This document shows positions 1 through 12,115 of a stretch of DNA of 64,000 bases, one piece after another; position 1 is the first letter of the stretch; the number at the start of each line of letters is the position of its first letter. Source of the DNA: Cunninghamia lanceolata. Its lineage: Eukaryota; Streptophyta; Pinopsida; Cupressales; Cupressaceae. The notes beneath the pieces are model-generated. The model worked only from the letters and a program-made list of their open reading frames with translations, did no database searches and had not been told where the DNA came from. Where the stretch lies: assembly GCA_027924645.1 (NCBI GenBank), contig BSBN01001225.1, forward strand, positions 10,062,001 to 10,126,000. The letters are read 5' to 3'. Both the position numbers and the translations under genes were made by a program.

Positions 1-3
1 GAC

Positions 4-15
4 AAAGGGGGAGAT
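4..15 (+). other. Polypurine tract of a Copia element
   Basis: The run AAAGGGGGAGAT sits directly before an LTR that starts TGTTG. This is the usual plus-strand priming site of SIRE-type Copia elements. It shows that the LTR which follows is a 3' LTR and not a solo LTR. The body of that element lies before the window. Confidence 0.8.
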
Positions 16-1263
16 TGTTGCAAGTATGAGGTGAACCAGTGTTGTCATTGATGTCAACATACTCATATTGCATTGACAAGAAGGATTGAATGAGCTGTGT
101 GCTGAGGATATTGAGAAAATTAGCCTCAGTCAGAAACAGTGAAGAACAGTGATGAGAAGAAGGCAAATATAGTGTATAAGTTGAGAACCGGAGGATGCGG
201 ATTAAAGGGTTTGCAGATATGAGTCTTGAGATGCTTTAGTTAAGATTTCAGAGGTCCGCATGAAGATCTGAAGAAGTTGTGGCTGTTTGTGTGGAACCAA
301 TTCAGGCAAGTGTTCAGAGGTGACAGAGGATCACAGAAAGGTCCGGTGAGGTCCGGAATTGTATTATCCTAATTTGCGGATTGGAAGGAGTATTTTGGAT
401 GTCCTTGTGATGTGTCATCTCAAGTTGTGTATGATTTTAAGGTCTGGAAGTACCTTTTGCATTGTGACAGTGGCGACATACTGTGTTCTTGAAGTACTGG
501 ATGATGAAGAGAAGAATTCCGGTAAGCTGATGAAGTGCAGATGTTTTTGATGATTCAGGGAAGGTTATGATGATCATTGGATCATATCTAGTTCATGTTG
601 GTGGTCCGCATTGAATTTAGAGTTGGATTTGATGTTATGGCTACCAGTTGTTGGTGTTCTTCCTGTAACAGGCCGACTGGATGTTCTACACGCCTTGCGA
701 ATGTTATTGTGATGTTTGCCAACTTAGATGATTGTTCCTAAGTTGATGTCTTGTAAAAATAAGTGTTTGAGAACTCATTTTTAAGTGTGGATGGAGTGGA
801 TGAGTGTGGCATAGTGAAGAAAGGTGCGAAAGGCAGAGCAGAAGTTTCTGGGCTTAAATGGAACTGATCCAGACATGGTAGAGATGTCATTCTCCAGTTC
901 AAGATTGTGATTCTTATCACTTTGTAGACAGTGTGTCTCCTTGTAGGCAGTGGGCCTCTTTGTGAGCAGTGTGCTCGGGCAGTGAGCCCTAATTGGCAAG
1001 TGCCATTCCTTTTCTTATTCTTCTAACAGAGAATAATCCTTGGGTTAATCACCCCGTGGTTTTTTCCTTAACCGGGTTTTCCACGTCAAAATCTTGGTGT
1101 TCAATGTGTTGATGTTTATGTGCTCTTATGTTTATGCTTTATGCTTTCATGGATGATTAATTAATATGCTGTTAACTAACAAAGGAGAATTGAGTGTTCG
1201 AAGCAAAGTTTTATACAACTGATTCACCCCCCCCCCTCTCAGTTGTATGTCCTAGATCCAACA
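16..1263 (+). repeat. 3' LTR of a SIRE-like Copia retrotransposon
   Basis: The repeat is about 1,248 bp, begins TGTTGCAAG and ends ATCCAACA, so its ends form a TGTTG/CAACA inverted pair. A C-rich run followed by CTCTCAGTTGTATG just before the end is typical of SIRE-type LTRs, and the same design recurs in SIRE-NA (4203-19234). The base after the LTR resumes an RNase H reading frame, so the element is inserted in Tat-1. The 5-bp target copy on this side should be GGTTT. The partner LTR is outside the window, so insertion age cannot be judged. Short ORFs inside it look random. Confidence 0.85.
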
Positions 1264-1540
1264 GGTTTTTGGTGACTCAGAATTGGTAGTGAAGCAGATT
1301 AGAGAGACAGATGCAACAAAAAATGTCAAAATGAGATCTTATCGCCACTGTATATGGGACTTGATTGAAGATTTTGATGCTTTCAATATAGAGGTCATAC
1401 CAAGCTCCCAGAATTCTGAAGCAAACAGAATGGCCCAAAGTGGATCTCAGTTTGACCCCATGAAAGACCTATTGGATAATAAAGAGACAGTCAAGGTTAT
1501 TATTCGCCCTGCTATCCTAGATAATGGAGATAACTGGTAG
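1264..1540 (+). pseudogene. pol: Archaeal-type RNase H (aRH), C-terminal half, Tat-1
   Basis: The frame begins at the Copia LTR junction with VFGDSELVVKQI, the third-aspartate motif of RVT_3-type RNase H (usual form YGDSxLVV). A helix follows, then NSEANRMA where the usual form is NKEADxLA, so the last catalytic aspartate has become Asn. The N-terminal half, with the first Asp and the Glu, lies upstream of the Copia insertion and outside the window. The domain would cut the RNA strand of RNA-DNA hybrids in reverse transcription. It lies before RT, as in Tat-2 and Tat-3. The frame ends at a stop at 1538-1540. Confidence 0.8.
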
Positions 1541-1642
1541 GTTTTTTACAGTGATCTTCAAATCTTTTTATTATTACAGCAGTTAGGGGAATTTGCAGAC
1601 CAGTTGTAACCCAAGATTGAGGAAACCTATGGTGATCAGATA

Positions 1643-2629
1643 ATGCAGTTGAAATCAAATAAGCTGCCAAGGGGACTGATAATCCTAGAGAATATTTTCA
1701 ATCCTAATGATGCAAGTTTAGACAAGAGGAAGTTTGTGGCCAACAAAGAGGATTATTCAGATATTAAGGTCAGTAATGGCAAAAGGCTAAAGGTGGGTAA
1801 TGTTACTACTCATGAAGAAAGAGATAGATTAATATCTTTGTGCAATAAATATGATAAAGTGATAGCATGGACTTATGATGATCTCCATGGTTACAATAAG
1901 GAGATAGTCCAACATACTATTGAATTGACTGAAGGGTCAAAGCCTGTGCGGCAGAAACAAAGACCAGTAAATCTGAAGATTGAGTCTCTTATGGTAGAAG
2001 AAATCAAGAAGTTGTTGGAGTCAAAAATAATTTTTCCAATAAAATACTCAACATGGGTGTCCAACTTAGTGCCAGTAAGGAAGAAAAATGGAGAGATAAG
2101 ACTATGTGTTGATTTCAGAGATCTGAATAAGGCCTCTCTTAAGGATCATTACCCCCTTCCTTCAATGGAACAAATCTTATAGACTATAGTTGGGGCTGAA
2201 AGGTTTTCTTTACTAGATGGTTTCTCTGGTTACAATCAAATCTAGTTGGCAAAAGAGGATCAATTCAAAACCGCTTTTACCACCAAATGGGGAATTTTTG
2301 CATATGCAAAGATGCCTTTTGGACTTTCTAATGTTGGGGCAACATTTCAGCATGCCATGGATATTGCTTTTAGAGGATTAATAAATAAGATTATATTGAT
2401 TTATCTAGATGATCTGACTGTATTCACAAGATCTACTGAAGATAATTTTGATCATTTGGAATCCATATTCCAAAGGTGCCAAGAGTTTGGGATTTCATTA
2501 AATCCTAAGAAATGTGTGTTCGAAGTACCTCAAGGTAAGTTGCTTGGGCATATAGTCTCAAAAGAAGGGATCTCCATACATCTAGATAGAGTTAAGGCAA
2601 TACTGGATTTGTCTACCTATGAACAATAA
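1643..2629 (+). pseudogene. pol: Reverse transcriptase, Tat-1
   Basis: An aRH-RT linker (KLPRGLIILE, matching KIPKGLVALE in Tat-3) leads into a Gypsy-type RT. Visible motifs are WVSNLVPVRKKNGEIRLCVD (fingers/palm), DFRDLNKASLKDHYPLP, LLDGFSGYNQI (first catalytic Asp), MPFGLSNVGATFQ, and the active site IYLDDLTVF near 2398-2424, then GHIVSKEGI. In-frame stops at about 2180 and 2242 break it, and the frame is lost after 2629. The two active-site aspartates remain. YLDD differs from YQDD in Tat-2 and Tat-3, so Tat-1 belongs to a separate subfamily. Not functional as it stands. Confidence 0.9.
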
Positions 2630-3340
2630 GGCAGTTCAATCTTTCTTAGGAAAGATTAACTTTGTTAGTAGATTCATATCTGATTTTGCTAGTCTAATTA
2701 GACCCATCACTTTGATTTTGACGAAGGACCTTAATTTTAAATGGACAATCGAAGGCAGGTAGGCTTTTGAAAGCATCAAGAGGGAAATCTCTACTACCCT
2801 AGTGTTGTGAAATCTAGATTTATCTAGAGATTTTATAATGTATGTATATGGAGGAGAGCACAATATAGTAGTAGTTATGTCTCAAAAGGATGAAGTTTAA
2901 GAAGGAGAGCATTCAATTGCTTTCTTTTCTAGAACACTGCAAGAGTACGAATCCAGATACAATTTTATCGAAAAGTAGGCATATGCTATAGTGAAAGGAT
3001 TAAAGAAGTTTAGACACTTAGTGAAAGGCAATAAGATTGTAATATTTGTAGCCCATTCAAGTTTCAGATAATACATAATGGAAGGAGAAATTACTGAAAA
3101 AAGGGCCGATTGGATAACCAAAATTTTAGAATATGATGCGGAGGATAAACAACCAAATTGATAAGAGGAAGGGGCCTTTGCCAATACATTGCCCAGGATT
3201 CAAAGGTTCCAATAGAAGAAGAACATGTCGCAGAGGCTGTATTGAATGCACGAGAGAGTGAGTTAAACTCTTGGATCAGTGACATAATACATTTTTTCTG
3301 AAGACCGGTCAATACCCTAGTCATCTTTCTCTTCAAAAGA
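2630..3340 (+). pseudogene. pol: Degenerate RT-linked RNase H (gRH), Tat-1
   Basis: After a frameshift the RT thumb continues (SFLGKINFVSRFISDFA) into the RT-linked RNase H. The first catalytic position, normally TDAS, reads VYGG. The TEKE segment reads IEK followed by a TAG that looks like a decayed CAG (Gln). The TDH segment reads VAHS. All three acidic residues are therefore absent, in line with Tat-2 and Tat-3, so the loss predates decay. Several other stops and frameshifts are present. The domain probably acted as a structural tether and not as a nuclease. Confidence 0.75.
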
Positions 3341-3459
3341 GAAGATACTATAGGTAGAAAGGAATCAGTTTCATCCTAATAGATAACCTTCTTTTCAAAA
3401 GAAACTTTGATGGAATATTACTTAGATGTGTGGAAGAGGAGGAAGCCCATAAAATCTTG

Positions 3460-4202
3460 TATGAATTAAATAATGGGACATTAGGTGGACACTACTCAGC
3501 ACAAACCACAACCATAAAGATAATCCGAGTAGGGTATTACTGGCCCACCTTGTTCTCTAATTGCTATGAATTGGTAAAGAAGTGCCAGTCTTGCTAGTTT
3601 TATCTTGGCAAAAGAAGGAATGCAGCATTTCCCATGAGTCCTATAATTGTTGAAGAACCCTTCACCCAACGGGGCCTAGATTTTATAGGGATGATTAATC
3701 CCGTTTCTGATGCAGGCCATAAGTGGATTCTTACTACAACAGATTATTTCACAAGGTGGATTGAGGTAGTACCATTGAAAGAAGCCACCGAGAATGTCAT
3801 TCTCTATTTCCTTGAGGAAATAACTACCAAGTTTGGACCTCCTCGTACTATTATATCTGATGATGCTAAAGCTTTTCTAGGGTCAAGGATTTTTGAATTT
3901 GCCTTGAAAAATGGTATCTACTTGAAAACCTCATCAAATTATTACCCACAAGGAAATGGCCTTGTTGAGTCAACAAATAAGGACCTGATCAAACTCATAA
4001 AAAGGATTGGAACAGACCATCAAAAAGAATGGCATAAACATTTGAAGGTAGCCTTATGGGTAGATAGAATCATACCAAAGCATATAATCGAAACTTCCCC
4101 TTATGAACTAGTATATGGGAAAAGTGCTACAATGCCTCTTTCTATGGAAGTTCTGGCTTTACAGTTAATAAAACAAACTGAGATCGTGGAGAATGGTCCA
4201 AT
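3460..4202 (+). pseudogene. pol: Integrase, N-terminal zinc finger and catalytic core, Tat-1
   Basis: A degraded His2-Cys2 finger (GGHYSAQTTT, then KKCQSC followed by TAG) precedes an open core from 3634. Catalytic residues of the D,D-35-E triad are visible: Asp in GLDFIGMI, Asp in IISDDAKAF and Glu in GNGLVESTNKDL. The enzyme would insert the cDNA into chromosomes. The frame is cut at 4202 by SIRE-NA and its C-terminal part resumes at 19240. Apart from the zinc-finger stop, this is the best kept part of Tat-1. Confidence 0.9.
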
Positions 4203-6857
4203 TGATGGAGGTTGATTGTCATTGATGTCAAAAATGTGTTGAGTTCTCAGTTTGATTAATGTCATCAAGATCAGTATAATCAGATATGCAAATGTGGAGG
4301 CTTCACATGAAGGTGTTCTTGCTTCATACTTTGTCAGGAGATAACTTGTTCATAACATGACTCAGAACAAGATAATGATGTGCTTCCTATTTACATGCCA
4401 TGATGTGTTGATTTTTTGATATTGATCATTTGATGTTTTGATATTATTGATCTACATTTGATGATTTCTATGCATCGGGATGTTGAAGACATCAATCTTA
4501 TATAGTTTCTATGTTGTTGTGAAAGATGAAACATGATTTCTACATGCTCTCAGTCAGATTGGTATGCAAAAGTAATAGTTGATCTTCCATTCAGAGAATT
4601 TGGTGTTGCTTCATGCAGTCATGTTGTTCACAGGTTGTCCACTTGAGTCCAATGCAAAGATCATTCTCTTGGGATCATCAGGACTTTATAATGTAGTTGA
4701 AAGTTCTCATGCTTCATCAGTCTATATTCTTCATATGCTTCATGTAAGGTGTTTGGTGCTTTCAAGGAGTCAGATCAAAGAAATATGCAGTTATATGTGA
4801 CCTAATTGCTTTGTTTCTCATTGATGTCAGAGGTGTCTTTACAAGCATCTGACATCCATAAAGTGATGTCTTCTACCACAAAAGTCATTTGCAGATGAGA
4901 TATACTTGTTTTTAATTTTGGTGATTAAGACTTTGTTCCTCATAACTCTTGATTCTAAGCATAAAATCCTAAAATCTTAAAGTCTTTCTTTATACTCCAC
5001 TTCCCGTCATATATAAGTGCACTTTTTCTTTTAATTGGCAGTTGACTTGATGTAGTAGGTCACTTCACTAATAGTGACCTGCTAGAGGGGCTTTATAACA
5101 TACATGACTGGCCCCCTTCACCTTTGCTAGCATTCATAGTTTATATGTTTGGGCGCCAATAGTATATCAAAGGTTTAAATTTAAAATAAAGAGAGCGGGC
5201 TTTTCAAGATCTAAGGCCAATATTTGAACTTTGACCTCCTCCCTTGGGCTAGTATATTGACTTTGCATTGAAATGTCACAACAATGTGACTATTTGAAAA
5301 GCTATTTTTAGTCTTTTATAAAGTAGATTTATTTGAGTTTTTCAAGGCAGATTTTGTGGGTTTTGAAGATTTTTTGGGAAATCTTTTTCTAATTTTAAAA
5401 ACTCCTCTAGTGGATTTCCTTCGTAGCAATCAAAGACTATAAAGGAGGAGTATTTATTTCTAAATATGAGAAAATTTCCTTGTAAATATTTTATTCTTTT
5501 GGTGATTAAGGTTTTTTTATCTTCATGTAGATGTATTAGTGTGGGATCTGAAGATAGAAAGATTTTACTTTTTTTAGGGGCAAATTGATTAAATGAATTG
5601 AAGATTTTATTTAATGGATATCATTTATGATCTTTTATTTTTTTTAGAGAAGATGAAAGTTTTTTTGGAGAAGGAAAATGAAGAGAAGCATAAAATGAAA
5701 GGTCATTGCAGGTGCATTGTGATGGATGGTATTTGTTGCAGATTAAAAAATATTGTTGAAGACATTTAATAAAAGGAGATGGATTTTTTATGAAAGGGAA
5801 ATTGAATCAAATAGAAGAGGAATTTGAATGGTTTTGAAGAAGAGGTATATGATTTTATTTTTTGCAAGTGAATTGATTTTTATATGAAGATGAATATGCA
5901 AAGGTGTAGAAATAAAAAGTCCTATATATATAATATTTTTGCATGTGCTGAAATATGATAGAATGAATATACAAACTTTTGCATGTGAAAATAGAAAAGA
6001 ATGGTTTTTGTGATTTTAATGAAGAATGTAGAGGATTCAATGAAGATTAGTATGTCTTGAAGATTGAAGATGAATTATGATGTGGAGATGATTTTCAATG
6101 CATAAGAGAAATATGCAGATGCAAAGATAATTGTTTTAATATCTTTGTGAAGGAATTGTTAAATTCATGTGTAGAGATGACAACATACAAAAGTTAATGG
6201 AGATATTGCAAACAAAGGCATCAGATGATTGTTGCAGAGTGAAATTGTTTTATGTTTGATCAACTCAGGATCTTGTATACTGTGTCTTGAGATGGTAATT
6301 TGTAGAGATTATATTTTGCAAGTTTTGATATGGTAAAATGTTGATTCTTTATCAGGTTGAATAAATTGTAATTGTAAAAAAAATTGTCAAGTGAGGGTTA
6401 AAGGAGGAATAAGGTTTTGTCATGGAATGAAACAGGGTAACCCCCTGAACTGATTTATTTTCTTATGCACACTTGTATCAGCCAGTGAGGCACAATGTAT
6501 GCTAGTGAAGCATTTTGTAAAGCTAGTGAAGCTTCCTTGGTCAGTGAGACCTATTTGTAACCAGTGAGGTTTTGAATAAGCCAGTGAGGCAATTTTGAGT
6601 GGTTTTTCTACCCCATGAGGGATTTCCACTCCAGTAATCCTTGTGTTATGATTTGTCTCTATGTGTGTGTTTCTAATGTTTTACTCATAAGGTCCTATTC
6701 ACTATATTCATCATCATACTTGTGCATATGAATTTGATAGATTGTTGATATCTCCTTTATTTTATGTCATGTAAATTAAAAAGTGCAAAAAGATTTTAAA
6801 AATTATACAACACTGATTCATTCCCCCCCCCTCTCAGTGTTGTTATGTACTCCAACA
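4203..6857 (+). repeat. 5' LTR of SIRE-NA
   Basis: Begins TGATGGAGGTTG and ends TACTCCAACA. The first base was fixed by comparison with the 3' copy at 16648, where the shared sequence starts right after a purine tract. The two copies align over almost their whole length with scattered substitutions and small indels, for example about 65 bp near 4440-4510 absent from the 3' copy. Small ORFs in it recur in both copies but show no protein family. Confidence 0.88.
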
Positions 6858-6859
6858 AG

Positions 6860-6871
6860 TGGTATTAGAGC
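6860..6871 (+). other. Primer binding site, SIRE-NA
   Basis: TGGTATTAGAGC lies two bases after the 5' LTR. It differs by one base from TGGTATCAGAGC, complementary to the 3' end of plant initiator Met-tRNA, the standard primer of Copia elements. Confidence 0.85.
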
Positions 6872-6926
6872 ATAGGTTCCCTATAGAAGTCTAACTGGCT
6901 TGGGTAGGTCCTGATAGTGGAGTACC

Positions 6927-7448
6927 ATGGGTAAGTGCAAAAGAAATAGAGAAAAGAAAATTTTCAAGTCTCCTATTGATCAAAAGGCACCATCTATATC
7001 AAATTCAAATGTTGATATAGAATTTGTTGATAAAAATGCCTCACAAGTTGAATCATGTATTAAATTAGAGAAAGTGTTTTCAAGAGTTCCTTTCTTTGAT
7101 GGTTCCAATTTCTCTTTCTGGTGCATTAGAATGCAAGTCTATTTATCCTCTTTAGGGTATGGTGTATGGATGTCTGTTGACAATGGATATTGTATTTCCT
7201 CTCAATCATCTAATTCTACAAGTAACAAAGAGGCTTATGAATGCAATTATACAACAAAGAAGGCCATTTTGTCTAGATTATCTAATGATGTTTCTTGTAA
7301 AGTTATGCATTGTGAAACAACTCAGGATGTGTGGAAAGAATTGATAAGAATCTATCAAGGTGATGTACTTGAAGGAGAGGATGATGAAAGTCATTCACAT
7401 GAAGGATATGAGATACAATCTGATTCAGAAGAAGAAGATCACATTATG
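6927..7448 (+). pseudogene. gag: Gag, N-terminal part (UBN2-like), SIRE-NA
   Basis: The frame starts with Met at 6927, 55 bp after the primer site. It contains FFDGSNFSFWCIRMQVYLSS and TTQDVWKELIRIYQGD, the start and middle of the UBN2/DUF4219 Gag domain of Copia elements. The usual continuation of that domain is missing: after IYQGD the protein goes straight into an acidic stretch, so the capsid domain is internally deleted. The frame reads into the end of element A at 7449. Removing A and one copy of TATG joins it in frame to the coiled-coil segment at 14059. Gag would package the element's RNA into virus-like particles. Confidence 0.85.
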
Positions 7449-7485
7449 GGGTAAGTGCAAGAAGATGGGGGGCCAAAAAGTGGCC
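7449..7485 (+). repeat. Left terminal inverted repeat of element A
   Basis: Starts GGGTAAGTGCAAGAAGATGG and continues with GGGGCCAAAAAGTGGCC. The first 31 bases match the reverse complement of 14024-14054 with one difference. The preceding TATG is the left target copy. Confidence 0.85.
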
Positions 7486-7654
7486 AAATTAATTTAAAAA
7501 AAATTAGGTCAAAACGCGAGCGCGTTATAATGCACTCGCGTTATTCTTTCCTTTGCATTTTTCCTTTTCTACAAAAGTTTGTGCTATTTTTCATGTTTTA
7601 AATAACGTGAGCGCGTTATGTTCAACTTAAATTTTTTTATGTTTAAGGCTATTA

Positions 7655-7775
7655 ATCATGTATGTATGTATGCCATATGTATGTATGTATGTATACCTAT
7701 ATGTATGTATGTATCTATGTATGCCTATATATATGTATGTATCTATATATGCCTATATGTATGTATGTATAGTGT
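7655..7775 (+). repeat. Tetranucleotide microsatellite (TATG)n, imperfect
   Basis: Runs of ATGT/TATG are broken by CCATATG, CCTATATG and CTATGTATGCC. An apparent small ORF here is a product of the repeat. The mirror copy lies at about 12805-12930 in the right arm. Confidence 0.9.
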
Positions 7776-7845
7776 CGAGGGTAGAGGAGGGTAGAGATGG
7801 GAGTGAGCTAGATAGGGGAGGAGAGGGGTGGATAAGGATTGAGTG

Positions 7846-8090
7846 ATTAAGGTTTAAGGTTAAGGGTTGAGCATTTAGGGATAGGATTTAGAGTTTAGGG
7901 ATAAGGGATTAGAGTTTAGGACCTTGAGGGATTAGGGTTTAGGGTTGAGGCTTTAGGGATAGCGTTTAGGGTTAAGGGTCGAGGGATTAGGGTTAAGGTA
8001 GAGTGTTGAGGGTAGAGGGATTAGGGATAGGGTTTAGGGTTGAAAGTTTAGGGTTGAGGGATTAGGGTTTAAGGTATAGTTTAGTAGTTC
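7846..8090 (+). repeat. Degenerate telomere-like repeats, G-rich strand on plus
   Basis: About 245 bp of TTTAGGG-like units with many variants (TTAGGGT, TTTAGGGATAGGG, TTGAGGGATTAGGG). The polarity is opposite to the main array that starts about 60 bp further on, so the two meet head to head across a short unique spacer. The counterpart in the right arm is about 12495-12735. Confidence 0.9.
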
Positions 8091-8152
8091 TTGTGGATAG
8101 AGCCAGTAAACAATGGGAGATTATTTGCCTATTTCATAACAATATACCTCCC

Positions 8153-11100
8153 CCTTAAACCCTAAACCCTAATCCCTCAACCCTCAACCCTAATCCATCA
8201 TCCCTCAACTCTAATCCCTTATCCCTAAACCCTAAATGCTATCCCTATTCCTAAACCCTCAACAGACTCGATACTATACCTTAAACCCTAATCCCTTATC
8301 CCTAAACCCTCCAACCCTATCCCTAATCCTTACACCCTCCACACTCTACTTAAACCCTAATCCCTTGAACCTCAACCCTATCCCTAAACCCTTGACCCTC
8401 GAACCTCAACCCTCAACCCTCGACATTAAACCCTAATCCCTCAACCCTTAACTCTGATCCCTCAACTCTCAACCCTAACCCTAAACCCTAAACACTATAC
8501 CCTCAACCCTCAACATCAAATCCTAATCCCTCAACCCTTCACTCTAATCCCTCAACCCTAAACCCTATCCCTAAACCCTCAACACTATACCTTAAACCCT
8601 AATCCCTCAACCCTAACCCTAAACCTTGTCCCTAAACCCTAATCCCTCAACCCTCAACCCTAATCCGTCATCCCTCAACTCTAATCCCTCATCCCTAAAC
8701 CCTAAACGCTATCCCTATTCCTAGACCCTCAATAGGCTCGATACTATACCTTAAACCCTAATCCCTCTACCCTTGACACTCTTATTTAACCCTAATCCCT
8801 TGACCATTAACCCTATCCCTCAACCTCAACCCTCAACCCTCAACCCTCAACTCTCAACATTAAACCCTAATTCATCAACCCTAAACCCTAATCCCTCAAA
8901 CCTAAACCCTATCCCTAAACCATCAACCCTCAACACTATACCTTAAACCCTAATCCCTATCCCTCAACCCTTAACCCTTAAAACTTAAACCCTATCTCTA
9001 CACCCTCAACACTTGACACTATATCTTAAGCCTTAAACCCTCATCCCTAAAGCCTCAACCCTTAATCCTTAAACCTTCAACCCTAAACCCTATCCCTAAT
9101 CCCTCTACCCTCGACACTCTAACCCTAACCTTGACATTAAATGCTAATCCATCAACCCTAAACCCTAATCCTAAACCCTTAACCCTCAACACTATACCTT
9201 AAACCCTAATCCCTCAACCCTCAACCCTAAACCTTATCCCTAAACCCTAATCCCTTAACCCTCAACCCTAATCCATCATCCCTCAACTCTAATCCCTCAT
9301 CCCTAAACCCTAAATGCTATCCCTATTCCTAAACCCTCAACAGACTCGATACTATACCTTAAACCCTAATCCCTTATCCCTTAAGCCTCCAACCCTATCC
9401 CTAATCCTTACACCCTCCACACTCTACTTTAACCCTAATCCCTTGAACCTCAACCCTATCCCTAAACCCTTGACCCTCGAACCTCAACCCTCAACCCTCG
9501 ACGTCAAACCCTAATCCCTCAACCCTCAACATCAAATCCTAATCCCTCAACCCTTCACTCTAATCCCTCAACCCTAAACCCTATCCCTAAACCCTTAACA
9601 CTATACCTTAAACCCTAATCCCTCAACCTAAACCCTAAACCTTGTCCCTAAACCCTAATCCCTCAACCCTCAACCCTAATCCGTCATCCGTCATCCCTCA
9701 ACTCTAATCCCTCATCCCTAAACCCTAAACACTATCCCTATTCCTAGACCCTCAACAGGCTCGATACTATACCTTAAACCCTAATCCCTCTACCCTCGAC
9801 ACTCTTATTTAACCCTAATCCCTTGACCATTAACCCTATCCCTCAACCTCAACCCTCAACCGTCAACCCTCAACCCTCAACCCTTAACTCTAAACATTAA
9901 ACCCTAATTCATCAACCGTAAACCCTAATCCCTCAAACCTAAACCCTATCCCTAAACCATCAACCCTCAACACTATACCTTAAACCCTAATCCCTATCCC
10001 TTAACCCTTAAAACTTAAACCCTATCCCTATACTCTCAACACTTGACACTATATCTTAAGCCTTAAACCCTCATCCCTAAAGCCTCAACCCTCAATTCTT
10101 AAACCTTCAACCCTAAACCCTATCCCTAATCCCTCTACCCTCGACACTCTAACCCTAACCTTGACATTAAATTCTAATCCGTCAACCCTAAACCCTAATC
10201 TGTCAACCCTAAACCCTCAACCCTCAACACTATACCTTAAACCCTAATCCATCAACCCTAAAACCTAATCCATTAACCCACAACCCTAAACACTATTAAT
10301 AAACCCTCAACCCTTGACACTGTACCTTAAACCCTAATCCCTCAACCCTCAACCCTAATACCTCAGCCTTCAACCCTAATCCCTCATCCCTAAACCCTAA
10401 ACTCTATCCCTATTCCTAAACCCTCAACCCTCGACACTATACCTTAAACCCTAATCCCTTATCCCTAAACCCTAATCACTATCCCTCAACCCTTAACCCT
10501 TAAAAATTAAACCCTAAAACCTATCCATAAACCCTCGACGCTCAACACTATATTTTAAACCCCAATCCCTTAACCCTCAGCCATAAAGCCTCAACCCTCA
10601 ATCGTTAAACCTTTAACCCTAAACCCTATCCCTAATCCCTCTACCCTCAACACTCTACTTTAACCCTAATCCCTTGACCATCAACCCTATCCCTAAACCC
10701 TCAACCCTCAACTCTCAACATTAAACCCTAATCTGTCAACCCTAAACCCTAATCCGTCAACCCTAAACCCTAATCCCTCAACCCTAAACCCTATCCCTAA
10801 ACCCTCAACCCTCAACACTATACCTTAAACCATAATCCCTCAACCCTAAACCCTAATCCCTCAACCCTAGACCCTAGCCCTAAACCCTCAACACTATACC
10901 TTAAACCCTAATCCCTCAACCCTAACCCTAAACCTTGTCCCTAAACCCTAATCCCTCAACCCTCAACCCTAATCTGTCATCCGTCATCCCTCAACTCTAA
11001 TCCCTCATCCCTAAACCCTAAATGCTATCCCTATTCCTAGACCCTCAACAGGCTCAATACTATACCTTAAACCCTAATCCCTCTACCCTCGACACTCTTA

Positions 11101-12115
11101 TTTAACCCTAATCCCTTAACCATTAACCCTATCCCTCAACCTCAACCCTCAACTGTCAACCCTCAACCCTCAACTCTGAACATTAAACCCTAATTCATCA
11201 ACCGTAAACCCTAATCCCTCAAACCTAAACCCTATCCCTAAACCATCAACCCTCAACACTATACCTTAAACCCTAATCCCTATCCCTTAACCCTTAAAAC
11301 TTAAACCCTATCCCTATACCCTCAACACTTGACACTATATCTTAAGCCTTAAACCCTCATCCCTAAAGCCTCAACCCTTAATTCTTAAACCTTCAACCCT
11401 AAACCCTATCCCTAATCCCTCTACCCTCGACACTCTAACCCTAACCTTGACATTAAACACTAATCTGTCAACCCTAAACCCTAATCTGTCAACCCTAAAC
11501 CCTCAACCCTCAACACTATACCTTAAACCCTAATCCATCAACCCTAAAACCTAATCCATCAACCCTCAACCCTAAACACTGTTAATAAACCCTCGACCCT
11601 TGACACTATACCTTAAACCCTAATCCCTCAACCCTCAACCCTCAACCCTAATCCCTCATCCCTAAACCCTAAACTTTATCCCTATTCCTAAACCCTCAAC
11701 TCTCGACACTATACCTTAAACCCTAATCCCTTATCCCTAAACCCTAAACACTATCCCTCAACCCTTAACCCTTAAAAATTAAACCCTAAAACCTATCCAT
11801 AAACCCTTGACGCTCAACACTATATTTTAAACCCCAATCCCTTAACCCTCAGCCCTAAAGCCTCAACCCTCAATCGTTAAACCTTCAACCCTAAACCCTA
11901 TCCCTAATCCCTCTATCCTCAACACTCTACTTTAACTCTAACCCCTTGACCATCAACCCTATCCCTAAACCCTCAACCCTCAACCCTCAACTCTCAACAT
12001 TAAACCCTAATCCGTCAACCCTAAACCCTAATCCGTCAACCCTAAACCCTCAACACTATACCTTAAACCATAATCCCTCAACCCTAAACCCTAAACCCTA
12101 GCCCTAAACCCAACA
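8153..12115 (-). repeat. Main telomere-like array (CCCTAAA-type, degenerate)
   Basis: Nearly 4 kb of CCCTAAA, CCCTAATC, CCCTCAAC and related 6-8 bp units, the C-strand form of the plant telomere repeat, with few perfect tandem CCCTAAA runs. Larger repeats are visible: a block around CTATTCCTAAACCCTCAACAG recurs at about 8244 and 9322 (spacing about 1,078 bp), and a sister block with CTATTCCTAGACCCTCAA at about 8714, 9736 and 11030. It has therefore grown by segmental duplication as well as unit slippage. Open frames rich in Pro, Leu and Asn at 8236-8436 and 9314-9514 come from the repeat. It is interstitial, not a chromosome end, because transposon arms flank it on both sides. Confidence 0.92.

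Larger units (their letters stand above)
1264..4202 (+). mobile_element. Tat-1 Ty3/Gypsy element, part 1 (aRH-RT-RH-INT)
   Basis: This is the middle of an old Gypsy element of the Tat type. It opens inside an archaeal-type RNase H, continues through reverse transcriptase and a degraded RT-linked RNase H, and stops inside integrase where SIRE-NA is inserted. It resumes at 19235. The five bases before SIRE-NA (CCAAT, 4198-4202) and after it (CAAAT, 19235-19239) are a target duplication with one change, and the integrase frame runs on across the join. Domain order matches Tat-2 and Tat-3, but the protein is clearly more diverged, with YLDD instead of YQDD in RT. Many stops and frameshifts mark it as the oldest of the three. 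Confidence 0.9.
7500..8155 (+). repeat. Left arm of the long inverted repeat in element A
   Basis: Runs from the GCGCGTTATAA palindrome cluster through an ATGT-rich microsatellite, a G-strand telomere-like stretch and a unique segment (AGTTCTTGTGGATAGAGCC). The same order appears reversed and complemented at 12425-13075, so this single strand could fold into a stem of roughly 650 bp around a 4.3 kb loop. Confidence 0.8.

Noticed and set aside
8236..9514. Two similar Pro/Leu/Asn-rich ORFs (8236-8436 and 9314-9514) as a duplicated gene
   Set aside because: They are translations of the telomere-like repeat. The similarity comes from the 1,078-bp block duplication, and codon composition follows the repeat unit.
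8153..12115. A chromosome end or true telomere
   Set aside because: The units are degenerate, the polarity flips at 8090-8153, and transposon arms and a gag gene flank both sides. It is interstitial and inside element A.
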